A DNA stretch of 64,000 bases from Paracentrotus lividus (Eukaryota; Echinodermata; Echinoidea; Camarodonta; Echinidae): contig CALNVZ010003426.1 in NCBI GenBank assembly GCA_940671915.1, positions 2,956,472 through 3,020,471 on the forward strand. The letters are read 5' to 3'. This document shows positions 1 to 9,532 of this stretch, one piece after another (positions within the stretch are counted from its first letter, which is position 1; every line of letters starts with the position of its first letter). Made by a program: the position numbers and the translations under genes. The notes beneath the pieces are model-generated. The model was given only the letters and a program-made list of their open reading frames with translations, did not search any database and was not told the DNA's origin.

Positions 1-272
1 GCGTTCAGCTTTGGTGATGTTGGGTCTGGGACGCTTGGCGTCGGAGAGGGCGTGGGAGACTTTGAGTTGGACGTCGTTGCAGCTACAACAATAGAGGGCC
101 ACCCACGCCGACCGTCCGGCGTCGATGCTACTCCCACGTCCGCTCATCAGCTATACATCCCGCGCATCTTCTACCACTCTTCTCTCCTGAAGACGGACAG
201 TCAACCTGTCCGAAACGTCGAGCACTCTCTACTACTACTCAAGCCTTCCTCGCATCTCGTCTTCTTAACTGG
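1..272 (+). mobile_element. Penelope-like retroelement end with hammerhead-like core
   Basis: At 187-220 a CTGAAGA box is followed by a 6 bp stem (GGACAG / CTGTCC, 195-211) and then GAAAC, the order seen in hammerhead ribozyme cores (CUGAUGA, stem II, GAAA). Penelope-like elements are known to carry such motifs in their terminal repeats. The first box departs from consensus (CTGAAGA, not CTGATGA), so activity is doubtful. The segment is cut at 273 by the next element and seems to resume at 3354. No Penelope protein is visible. Family assignment is inference from the motif. Confidence 0.45.
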
Positions 273-394
273 TAGTCCGGGTTATAATTGAGGGAGTGCC
301 ACCTGGAGACGGAGAAATTCTGATGTGGTTTTTCTAGACCAGTTTTTCATGCTGAACAAGAATATATAAGGTAACCAGGCTGTATCCTGAACGT

Positions 395-716
395 TCTCCA
401 GTGAGGGCGCTTTTTTCAAAATGGCCGCCAAAATCTCATATATATAGTGACAATATGGGTTAAATAAGTAACAATGTTGCATGTTTTATCACTTTTGGAG
501 CATTCAATTTTATTAGAATCATTCCTATTAAAATAAGCTACGATTGTATTCCAGACTCTAGATAGTTGTAAGAAGTGAGGGCACTCTTCAAAATGGCCGC
601 CAAAATCATATATAGTGACTATATGGGTTAAATAGGTAACAATAATGCATGTTTTATCACTTTTTGGCATCAGATTCTATTAGAATCATTCAGAAATAAG
701 CTGCGATTGTATTCTT
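395..716. repeat. Two tandem units of about 170 bp in the left arm
   Basis: Each unit starts near GAGGGCNCT..TTCAAAATGGCCGCC and runs through a block containing ATATGGGTTAAATA and TGCATGTTTTATCACTTTT to GATTGTATTC. Unit one is roughly 395-570, unit two 571-716. The right arm (3058-3353) carries a single inverted unit, so the doubling occurred after the arms formed or was lost on the right. Confidence 0.6.
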
Positions 717-1344
717 ATTATTGTTATGTTTTTCTCATAAATAATATGTGTACCACACCTCAGAAAATTTAAACACTTGGACATGTTGCCTGACAAGGCG
801 TTGTTGAAGGTGGATGAGACATAGGTAGATACGTACGTAGGTCAATAAAGTCAAACATTTAACATTTGATATCAATGAATTACCACTTATAAACATTATG
901 TACAGCTTATTTGTTATTTTGCGGTCATTTGGTGTCAGGGTCCTGGAAGAGAGACGTTCCACAACATCAAAAATAGTTGAGCAGAAGGACAAAAGCGCTA
1001 CCTCCCATTCTCCTGGAATATAAAACGTGTTATGGGCCACCGCCTCGAGGTTCTGAACTCAGAAATCGTAACGAGGAGGACGACACTAAAAAGATCATCT
1101 TCAAGGGCCCCGCAAAACAAAGGCAGGTGACCAAAAACTTCCATAAGGAAGTTGCCACTCTGAAAGGAGGCGCTTGCCTCTCGAGAGGAAGTCCGCAACA
1201 AGATTGTCCTCTTCGTAATTTTTTTTTGTCTACTCTAAATAGCCTCGCTCCTGTATCCAGCAATGTTTTTGGGCAATTCCTGGGAAGATCCAAGTCAGCG
1301 TCTTTCATCTCAATCAAAGAGAGACCAACCTCCAGACACTAAAT
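717..1344. other. Unassigned stretch with a modest open frame
   Basis: No repeat or family is recognised. A plus-strand open frame at 977-1342 (121 codons) is richer in GC than its surroundings and encodes a Lys/Arg-rich middle section (about residues 30-60). It has no motif I know and lies inside a transposable-element composite. It may be a decayed element ORF. Confidence 0.3.
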
Positions 1345-1776
1345 ATCAAGTGGTAGGCCTATGGATAACACACTCCCAATGCAATCTAACTTGATGTTAC
1401 TCTAGTATCTTCAAAACAATGAAGAACTTCAATGCCAGGAGCTGCATCCTGAAGACAAGATAGCTAACGCAAGATGGGGCACTGTTCAAATAGCATCAGT
1501 ATTTAAGCGCTTAATTGTTTTAATATGATTCTCAGATGCAGAAATGGTATCTTGGGCAGGTCAACGCATACCTTTAAGTTAGATCCATCATTGAATAGTG
1601 CGTGTAGGGCCATCACAGGATATCTCAAAACCAACTATAGTAGATGACCTTTACATTCTGTGTGACATCACCCTGGCCCTCCACACATCAGTAGGTCAAC
1701 ACTTTGCCAAAAGGAGAAACTCAAACAAGAATTGACCCAATCCACGCTTTCTTCAACAGTATGCCAAAGGAATCCC
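1345..1776 (+). pseudogene. LINE ORF2 fragment, downstream of the RT core
   Basis: This stretch aligns by eye with 44450-44790 and 38160-38480, the region after the reverse-transcriptase catalytic core in two other copies of the same LINE. Shared blocks are TGAAGACA..., the ATGGGGCACTG segment and GTGTAGGGCCAT(C/A)ACAGG followed by GTAGATGA(C/T). The reading frame is broken many times and no frame stays open. It is the oldest and most diverged of the three copies. Residues around the GCAGRAITG-like block are recognisable only by alignment with the better copies. It is 5' and 3' truncated and non-functional. Confidence 0.65.
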
Positions 1777-3057
1777 TCAGTCCAAGAACCTTGACCTTTC
1801 TGGCTTTTTCTGTATCACCTGCGTGCAGGAATTGGCTAACATTAAGGACCTAATGTTCAAATGGGGCTTTAATAATGAAGGTTTGTGAATAGGGAGCCGA
1901 GCAGACCCAACCTCAGGCTCTTGGAAGGGGAACGTAAGTTCCAAGACATTAGGGCCATCATGACACCCAGGATGAAATGCAACAATAGTCAAGCGAAAAC
2001 AGCAATCGCACCCAAGAATGCATTACGATGAGCTACTCATGTCCAAAATGAATGTCCAATTAATTCATGGAACCAACAACAAATTGATTTCCTTGCGAAG
2101 GGGAACATGGATTGGCAGGGAGTCAACGTATGACCTGTTACACTTCTAAAGATGGAGCTGAATGGGCTTCATGTGCAGGCAGTAGTCTCAAAAACGTCCA
2201 AAGCTGAAAAAACGACCAGACTAGCCTGTTACCCAAGTCAGCACAGTCACTATTATTTTTGGCCAACACCTTACAACACCGGCGCAGAGAACAAGCCGAC
2301 ACGATGATGGCATTTGACCCAGACCGCTTTTGGACGACCTTGAATGTCCAGTTTGGCCTCCAAATACACTGGGGACTGAGTTGGGATCAATCTAGGAACT
2401 CATCTGTTGGTGTTGTGTTGGTCTATGAATATTGTTCAGTTGGCATCTTATATCCCAAGACAAGGTTGTCGCGGACTTCCTCTTGAGGGAAATTTAAAGC
2501 ACTTCCCCTCAGAGTGGTAACTTCCTCATGTTATCTATTGATCATTTAGCTGCTTTTGTTGTGCGTGGCATTTGAAATCAATATTTTGAATTTTGAGTGT
2601 CGTCTTTGGCTCACCTCGTCTCCACGACCAGGATAGTCAGAGATATCTCCAATATTTTTTTTTCTCAGAGACTCACGAGCCGTTTCGGAAACTCATTGAC
2701 CCATCTCAAATCCGTCTCATGGCAAGTGAGATACCGGTACCACCATTGTAACCGGAAGGCGATAGCCCTTGATACGTTTTATATTCAGAGATATTCCAAA
2801 GATATCTTCGATGTTATGTGACTTCAATGGTCGCCCTGATTCCTCTGGGTCTCAGAAAGAGCAGGGAGGATCTGGTGTGTGTGGACTTGTTGGCCCCTCA
2901 TTTGCCGGGGAGATCATTTTTTCCGGACCTCTTTGCTGCCTTTCTTTTAGACGGGCTTCCACTGCGACTTCCCTTGAGACCGGATCTGGTTTTCAGACCC
3001 TATCAGTATAGTTCATCCTCGGCAAGCGGTATCATCTGACCTCTTGGCCATCACTTC
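1777..3057. other. Unassigned interior of the 273-3353 element
   Basis: No family is recognised. Short open frames at 2259-2486 and 2769-3039 show no convincing domain. Around 2640-2810 there are repeated GAGATATCTCC / AAGATATCTTC dyads, recalling the repeated-motif cores of the other fold-back elements in the window, but they are too few to define a unit. Confidence 0.3.
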
Positions 3058-3353
3058 TTGCAACTATCTAGAGTCTGGAATACAATTGTAGCTTATTTCG
3101 GAATGATTTTTATAAACTTTCTAATGCCCAAAAAGTGATAAAACATGCATCATTGTTACTTGTTTAACCCATATAGTCACTACACATACGATTTTGGCGG
3201 CCATTTTGAAAAAAGCGCCCTCACCGGAGAACGTTCAGGATACAGCCTGGTTACCTCATATATTCTTGTTCAGCATGAGAAACTGGTCTAGAAAAACCAC
3301 ATCAGAATTTCTCCGTCTCCAGGTGGCACCTCCCTCAATTATAACCCGGACTA

Positions 3354-3600
3354 TACAGTCCTTTTCAGGACTAAATCACGAAAGATTACCTCTAATTCTA
3401 CTCTCTACTATCTATCTCGCCTATCAATTTTCTACTTTCTGTAACTCTTCATTTCCTCTTCCACTTTCTCAAACAGTCCTTTTTAGGACTAACCACATGG
3501 TGAACCGTAAACCTCATCACCGTATTCGAATCCACCATGCAAGCATCTACCTTCAAACACCATTTAATTTGAATACATACCATTTCTAAATCTTGACTTT
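3354..3600 (+). other. Retroelement-like flank carrying two histone-type stem-loops
   Basis: This pyrimidine-rich stretch seems to continue the Penelope-like sequence interrupted at 273. Two 16-base hairpins lie 118 bp apart: AGTCCT-TTTC-AGGACT (3357-3372) and AGTCCT-TTTT-AGGACT (3475-3490). Each has a 6 bp stem and a 4-base loop. The second is preceded by CAAAC and followed by AACCACA. Both match the shape and loop of metazoan replication-dependent histone 3' ends (GGYYCTTYTHARRGCC) except at the outer pairs. A CACGAAAGA at 3377-3385 resembles the histone downstream element. No histone coding sequence is present. Confidence 0.4.
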
Positions 3601-3605
3601 CTAAA

Positions 3606-3974
3606 TCATATCTTCTGGTATAAAATATTTTTTTCTGATTTATAAACAGCTATTCCTCCTCCGTGACGAGTTCTGTCTTTACGTTCAACTCTTAAATTGT
3701 CAATTGATATTTCATTATCAGATATAGAAAAATCACAAAATGTTTCGTTAAAGCAAAGAACATCAATATCATTATTAGACAAAAGGTCTCGTATTAAGTC
3801 GATCTTATTAACCAAACCTCTTACGTTCAAATGCATAAATAGACTACCTTTCGATAGTTTAGGAATTTTACCATTTATAAGAGTGGGTTGTTTTGAGCAT
3901 TGATTCTTAGAGATATCTTGGGAAATAGATTGGTCAGGTATAATATTGACATTATTTGTATCCTCGTTTGTCAT
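3606..3974 (-). pseudogene. LINE ORF2 start: N-terminal part of AP endonuclease
   Basis: This is a 122-codon open frame. After about 45 low-complexity residues it reads LFMHLNVRGLVNKIDLIRD, then LLSNNDIDVLCFNETF and RKDRTRHGGGIAVY. That is the canonical start of the apurinic/apyrimidinic endonuclease domain of CR1/L2/jockey-type LINEs (HLN-R-L--K-D, D-L--NET, R-DR--HGGG-A-Y). The NET glutamate is the expected metal ligand. The enzyme nicks target DNA to prime reverse transcription. The frame stops right after the HGGGIAVY block, so the rest of the endonuclease and all of the RT are missing. It lies 55 bp downstream of the ORF1 remnant on the same strand, in the usual LINE order. Confidence 0.8.
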
Positions 3975-4028
3975 GACACAATTATTAACGTCATACTTTT
4001 TAGAGGCACACTCTTCTTGGCCATCACA

Positions 4029-4192
4029 TTAGTAGTACGGACAATATCTTAGTTTGTGGCCAGTCTGCATACATTCATGACATTGGCGGCACTGGAGTGG
4101 AGCCCCGTGTCGGCAGGAATGAGCACGGTGGTTCGGTTCCCCACAGTATTCTCAACCTTGAATTGTGCGGCTTACGTAACGCGATGTTGGGG
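4029..4192 (-). pseudogene. LINE ORF1 C-terminus with CCHC zinc knuckles
   Basis: Read on the minus strand, the end of a frame stopping at 4029-4031 gives CHECMQTGHKLRYC, a perfect C-X2-C-X4-H-X4-C zinc knuckle. Just upstream, EYCGEPNHRAHSC would form a second knuckle, but the codon where its first cysteine should be is TGA (4152-4154). Such knuckles in LINE ORF1 or gag-like proteins bind the element RNA. The fragment is cut at 4193 by another element. Together with the endonuclease frame at 3606-3974 it marks a two-ORF LINE inserted on the minus strand. Function is lost. Confidence 0.65.
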
Positions 4193-4603
4193 TAGGGGAG
4201 ACCGGGGACAATTGTGACACGGGGGCAATTGTAACAGGGGCTCCCATCCCTAGCAGAAACACGCTACAAACTTAAAATTTGTACAGAGCATGCACATTTC
4301 ATCACTCCTCATGCTGTTTGAGTATTAGCAGATTTAACGGTTCGTGGAACTTTCTACAGCAGAAAAATCGTTTTTTGAGTAGAAAAGTAATATTTCACAT
4401 TACCCATTGTCTTTCTTCTGGACAAATATGTGGAAGAGCTACGGCTGTCATTTTTATTTAATTAGAAATTATGTTCTTAGGCCATATTTTGCTAACGTTT
4501 CAACGATGAATACCTAAGCTAAGATAGAAAAAATCTCTCCAAACATGGTCGCCCACCACAGGGGCAATAGTAACAATGCCGTTTAGGAAAAACTTTTGCC
4601 CCG

Positions 4604-5650
4604 TACACTGAAAAGATAACTTTGTCAATTGACAAATATAAATTGGATCATCTTATGTGGTCTTAATTAACAATTAATAAAATTTGTCATACCAAAGGTT
4701 TGTCATTATAGATTTGTCATGCACCATAACATGACAGAATTATTTAATTTGTCATGAAAAGTGGTCTAATTTGACAAACCTTTTTCAAGTTTGTCATTGC
4801 AACATTTTAATCTCACTTCTCATTTTTTCAATTGTTTTTGTCATTCATCATTTGTACCTGGCTTTTGACGTTAATTTGTCATGTAACAGTCAGAAAACAC
4901 ACCTGTAATACAACACAATACAGATAGTTATATTTTGTCAGTTTAATAGAACTACGAAATTCCTGAGGAAACAAATTCAAATACAAATCAAATCCAGATC
5001 AAACTTGCCAGCAATAACATTTATATAAAATATTTACTTAGTTTATTTATAAAAGAGCGCGCCAGTACGGCTGCCTTCAATAAACATCCGCTCAGGCATG
5101 ACAGCCGCTCGACCTGCCTGGCCAGGCCCGAGAGACCCGGATATCCGAACCTTGGTGGGTTGTGCCTTCGGCACCCTACGAAGCGGGTTCTCGCTCCCTA
5201 TCTAAAGTAAATATTTACCTTTTTCGATCTACTCAAGCCCTTGCCTCGCAGCTAAATACGGCGACCGGCGAGTGATTCGAAGACGCTGATCTATGTGCGG
5301 GGTTTCCCAAACGTGTCTTCAGGAGCTAAATTTGTCATGCATTTTGCAGTCAACAAATTGTATCTTGTTTTTCAGCAAATAATTTGTATTATAATTCGTT
5401 ATGGCCGACTTAAAATCGTCATTTCTACATGCACTGCGACAGAGGATTTGTCATTACGGTTGCGAGAGTCGTCATACGCAAAAATCAGTCATGCGCAAGT
5501 TTGTTTTTGTCAAACCAGTTGAAACTTATAGTGCTCGATCAATGTTATGTTACTACATAGTTTGTCATTTCACAGTTATATCGCAAAACAAATATTTTAC
5601 CCCGATTGACGAATTAATCCGGCCTTGTGACAAGTTATCTTTTCAGTGTA
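4604..5650. mobile_element. Nested TIR element with TTTGTCAT repeats
   Basis: The left end TACACTGAAAAGATAAC (4604-4620) is mirrored by GTTATCTTTTCAGTGTA (5634-5650), flanked by sequence consistent with a TA duplication. The arms and interior contain many degenerate TTTGTCAT / ATGACAAA motifs (for example 4685-4800, 5326-5350, 5440-5480, 5560). No coding capacity is seen. It sits inside the element at 4193-6108 and is therefore younger. Confidence 0.7.
5046..5206 (+). other. GC-rich insert, possible LTR fragment
   Basis: This short stretch is far richer in GC than its surroundings. It starts with a TATA-like TTTATAAAAG, is followed about 30 bp later by AATAAA (near 5080), and then has a GAGACCCGGATATCC block. 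TATA box plus nearby poly(A) signal is the layout of compact Ty3-type long terminal repeats. It is bordered by AAATATTTAC and GTAAATATTT. No second LTR or internal region is seen, so the call is tentative. Confidence 0.25.
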
Positions 5651-6186
5651 CCTAGCCCGCGGGACAATTCAGCGCCCGTACAGAGCACGTAAACTTCTGC
5701 ATAATCCCCATGCCATGTATATAACAAGTTGGAAAATTAATGTAACTTATATCAAGCATTTTCACATGTTTTATAATAATAGCTGATGTGGTTAATGTTG
5801 TTTAAATCTTGATCTGTCAAGTGCATAGCTTTGATAAAGAAAAGCAAAATGTTACAATTTCATGTGTTACAATGGCCCGTACGTCTGTTACAATTCCCCC
5901 TGGTTTAGGGGCAATTGTAACACTCGACCTCGTGTTTTGAAATGATAATGGCTTCAAAATAAAAGTTTTACTTAACCCAAACATATTCATATGTCGAGCT
6001 AAGATATCCAAACTTTGTTTACTTGGTTTAAGCAAGTATTTAGTATAATTAAATTGATAAGTCAAATTTGGAAAAAAAAAGTGTTACAATTGTCCCCGGT
6101 CTCCCCTACTGACTACTGAAACGTAGTAGATCTGTAAGCATCGGAACGGGGATGATTCATCGGTCATTGTTGTATTGTTGTCTAAG

Positions 6187-6450
6187 GCCCGGTCTAACCC
6201 CCGAACTTTGATCGAGCGTTCTGGAGCGGTGAAAAAAAAAATCATCACCGCTCGTTACCGTTCACAGCCGTGTTACAGAAGTTGGCCACCGTAAGGCAAC
6301 GCCGTTATACCGTCGGCCACCGCTGAAGGAGGAAGGAGGGACCATCAGCGCGCTGATGGTCCCTCCTTCCGCTCCGAAAGTTTTGAGCTGCACAAAATAG
6401 TGCGAGCGGTGAGGAGCGGGCAATTTCCCGCTCCGGCAAAGTTCCATGGA
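6187..6450. repeat. Palindrome-centred fold-back, copy one
   Basis: A perfect 40 bp palindrome occupies 6331-6370, with its centre at CAGCG|CGCTG. Around it are repeated ACCGCTC / GAGCGGT motifs (6224, 6247, 6404), and CGAACTTTG near 6200 mirrors GCAAAGTTC near 6435. This is the same inverted-arm, repeated-motif design as other elements here. The open frames read through it are by-products of the palindrome. Confidence 0.6.
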
Positions 6451-7465
6451 TGTTTATTTCTTGGCAAGGATGCTTATATTGAGCCAGCTATTTACTAATT
6501 TAAAGCATTTCATTAAGATCTTCTCTATATATTGTGGTGTTCCATTACCTTAAAAATATTTATCTACAACGTTAACCATTGACTTTATCTTGGTCGCTAC
6601 CAAATTTCTACACCATTAATCCAATTGTGGGTTGCAATTATCTAGTTGTACTAATTAAAAGTCTAAAGTTATCGCTAAAAAAGGTAACAAAAGTAATATC
6701 TTATAATTTGTGAGGATTTGTCAATTACGGTTGCGAAGAGTCGTCACGCAAATAAATCAGTCATGCGCAAGTTTGTTTTTGTCAACACAGTTGAAACTTT
6801 GTAATAGTGCTGCATCAATTTGTTAGTATACTACCATGAGTTTGTCATTTCACAGTTATATCGAAACAAATTATTTTACCCCGATTGACGATTAATCCGG
6901 CCTTGTGACAAAGTTATCTTTTCAGATGTACCTAGCCCCGGACAATCAGCGCCCGTACAGAGCACGTAAACTTCTGCAATAATCCCATGCCATGTATATA
7001 ACAAGTGGAAAATATAATGTAACTTAATTCAAGCATTTTCATGTTTTATAATAATTAGCTGATGTGGTTAATGTTGTTTAAATCTTGGATCTGTCAAGTG
7101 CATAGCTTTGATAAAGAAAAGCAAAATGTTACAATTTCATGTGTTACAATGGCCCGTACGTCTGTTACAATTGGCCCCTGGTTTAGAGGCAATTGTAACA
7201 CTCGACCTCGTGTTTTGAAATGATAATGGCTTCAAAATAAAATTTTACTTAACCCAAACCTATTCATAGTCGAGCTAGATATCCAAACTTTGTTTACTTG
7301 CGTTTTAAGCAAGTATTTAGTTATAATAAAGTTGATAAGTCAAATTTGGAAAAAAAAGTGTTACAATTGTCCCCGGTCTCCCCTACTGACTACTGAAACG
7401 TACGTAGATCTGTAAGCATCGGAACGGGGATGATTCATCGGTCTATTGTTGTATTGTTGTCTAAG

Positions 7466-7730
7466 GCCCGGTCTAACCGCCCGAACTTTGATCGAGCGTT
7501 CTGGAGCGGTGAAAAAAAAAAATCATCACCGCTCGTTACCGTTCACCACCGTTTAACAGAAGTTGGCCACCGTTAAGGCAACGCCGTATACCGTCGGCCA
7601 CCGCTGAAGGAGGAAGGAGGGACCATCAGCGCGCTGATGGTCCCTCCTTCCGCTCCGAAAGTTTTGAGCTGCACAAAATATTGCGAGCGGTGAGGAGCGG
7701 GCAATTTCCCGCTCCGGCAAAGTTCCATGG
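7466..7730. repeat. Palindrome-centred fold-back, copy two
   Basis: Second copy of the segment at 6187-6450, produced by the tandem duplication. The 40 bp palindrome is intact at 7612-7651. Confidence 0.6.
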
Positions 7731-7999
7731 ATGTTTTTATTTCTTGGCAAGGATGCATTATATTGAGCCAGCTATTGTACCTAATTTAAAGCATTTTCAT
7801 TAAGATCTTCTCATGATATTGTGGTGTTCCATTACTTTAAAAATATTTATCTACAACGTTAACCATTGACTTTATCTTGGTCGCTACCAAGATTTCTACA
7901 CCATTAATCCAATTGTGGTTGCAATTATCTAGTTGTACTAATTAAAAGTCTAAAGTTATCGCTAAAAAAGGTAACAAAAGTAATATCTTATAATTTGTG

Positions 8000-9532
8000 G
8001 AGGATATTGCCCTTTGATCCTAAACATGCTCAAGGTCATACATTTACCTATCAATATACATAACTAAAACAAGTTTGGTTCACACTCCTCAAGTGGATAT
8101 CAAGTTAGGGTTATAGGTACATAACATTCTTGTTATAAAAAATTTACTTATCTCTGACCTTTGACCTTCAAAATATAGTTGTCACTACTGCAAAGTTCAT
8201 TTGTCTCTCAATATACACAATGCAATGAACCTAAATTTTTCATCATATTTACAGGATTTTTGACATCTACTGACCTCTGACCTTTGACCTGTAATGACTG
8301 TCACCTCGTGTGCTCCTATATGTTAATTTGCCTCAGTATCAATATAATATAACTCCCCAAGTTTAGTCAGCATTCCTCATGTAAAACAAAACAAATTTCT
8401 CAATTTTTCACATGTTTCTTGACATCTACTGACCCCCTGACCTTTGACCTTAATATGGTTGTCACCAAAACCATATAAATTCATGCCTAAGTATCAATAG
8501 AGGCTAAAGTTTGGCTGATAGTTCTCTATAGTTGATCTCGAGCTGGCCATAGGATAAAAGAAATTTCTCATCATTCTCACAGGATTTTGGATATCCATTG
8601 ACCTCTGACCTTTAACCTTCAAATATTTTACTAACAAAATTAAACTAAGTTTGGTTTACATACCTGTACTGGGTTTTAAGTTATGCCGAGGATAAGGGAA
8701 ATTTCTCATCATTTTCACACGTTTTAGACATTTATGGTGACCTTTATTGACCTTTGACCTTTTGACCCTTTCCACCGCTCGAAATCCTTAGGACTTTTGA
8801 TATGTTGTAGAGGAGATTTTACCGATTAAGATAAATGTATCATATTTTGTGAGGTTGAACCATATTGACTGTATATATAGTTGTATGTTAAGTTATGCCT
8901 AGGATAAGGGAAATTTCTCATCATTTTCACATGTTTTAGATATTTATTGACCTCTGACTTTTGACCTTCAAATGGTTACTACCAAAACGTGTTCATTTTA
9001 TTGAATTGAATTGAATTGAATTGAATTGAATTGAATATATTTATTGTCCATTTGGAAATTCTTTGTACATCGGTTTTACATATAATAGAAATACATTATA
9101 TTTACATTTACAATAGATAATACATTACATTTACAAGAAAATACACAAATTATTTCATTAATCGATGACATTGGAAAGAACTAAGTTTCTGCATTAATTG
9201 TTATTCATTGTAACTTCATTTATACAACATTTACCGAATTATGTTTAAATTTTCAACGTATTGCTATACATAATTGACCCAATTTTGATAAGAATGATTT
9301 GCTAATTTTCAAGTTATATGTTGAAATAAACATGACATTACATCATTTTTACATGATACAAGGCCAAAAATGACCTTTATTGACCTTTGACCTTTTGACC
9401 CCTTTCCACCACTCGAAATCCTTAGGACTTTTGATATGTTGTAGAGAAGATTTTACTGATCAAGATACATGTTTTAGATTTTCTGCTGCAATTAGTGTGA
9501 GGTTGAACCACATATTGAGTGTACTATTTATG
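8000..9532. repeat. Degenerate array with TGACCT direct repeats
   Basis: Loosely repeated units of about 120-300 bp each contain clusters of TGACCT spaced by one base: 8155-8169, 8271-8290, 8430-8450, 8599-8619, 8738-8768, 8948-8969 and 9371-9400. Shared neighbours are AAATTTCTCATCATTTTCACA and GGTTGTCACCA. The block at 8738-8880 (CTCGAAATCCTTAGGACTTT...) recurs at 9371-9520, on the other side of an inserted LINE end. No coding sequence. Confidence 0.7.
9001..9342 (-). mobile_element. LINE 3' untranslated end with (TTCAA)n tail
   Basis: On the minus strand the stretch reads as a typical LINE 3' UTR, with TTTCCAAATGGACAATAAA followed by about seven TTCAA repeats (9003-9037). It is severely 5' truncated, with no RT sequence, and interrupts the TGACCT array, so it inserted after that array formed. 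Confidence 0.55.

Larger units (their letters stand above)
273..3353. mobile_element. Inverted-repeat (fold-back) element, about 3.1 kb
   Basis: The left arm begins TAGTCCGGGTTATAATTG at 273 and its reverse complement ends at 3353. The arms match for about 295 bp (273-571 and 3058-3353), including a shared TTCAAAATGGCCGCCAAAAT block. The ends lie next to TA on both sides, suggesting a TA target duplication. The interior holds LINE remnants and unassigned DNA, so this may be a composite and not one mobile unit. No transposase is seen. Confidence 0.6.
4193..6108. mobile_element. TIR element, TAGGGGAGACCGGGG family (copy 1)
   Basis: The left end TAGGGGAGACCGGGGACAAT (4193) and right end ...TGTCCCCGGTCTCCCCTA (6108) are inverted repeats. 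Inside, degenerate copies of GGGGCAATTGTAACA and its complement recur (4224, 4559, 5860-5920, 6081). The element is split by the nested element at 4604-5650. It encodes no visible transposase and appears non-autonomous. A second member with the same ends but a different core lies at 61451-62312. Confidence 0.7.
5442..7999 (+). repeat. Direct tandem duplication of about 1.28 kb
   Basis: Copy one is 5442-6711, copy two 6712-7999. The copies match throughout, differing mainly by scattered one- or two-base indels (for example GCGAGAGTCGTCATACGC against GCGAAGAGTCGTCACGC). The junction shows a GAGGAT microhomology. The unit covers the right ends of the two TIR elements, the palindromic segment near 6331 and about 230 bp of downstream DNA. 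It may be a true recent duplication or an assembly error. Confidence 0.85.

Noticed and set aside
2769-3039. DFNGRPDS near 2819 as an endonuclease motif (GDFN-R)
   Set aside because: The surrounding frame has none of the other endonuclease blocks, so the resemblance is probably chance.
3354-3600. Histone gene or pseudogene
   Set aside because: Histone-type stem-loops are present but no histone-fold coding sequence lies upstream; the context is repetitive.
6262-6447. Conserved small protein, because near-identical frames occur here and at 7553-7758
   Set aside because: Both lie across the 40 bp palindrome and were copied by the tandem duplication; similarity reflects DNA duplication, not coding selection.
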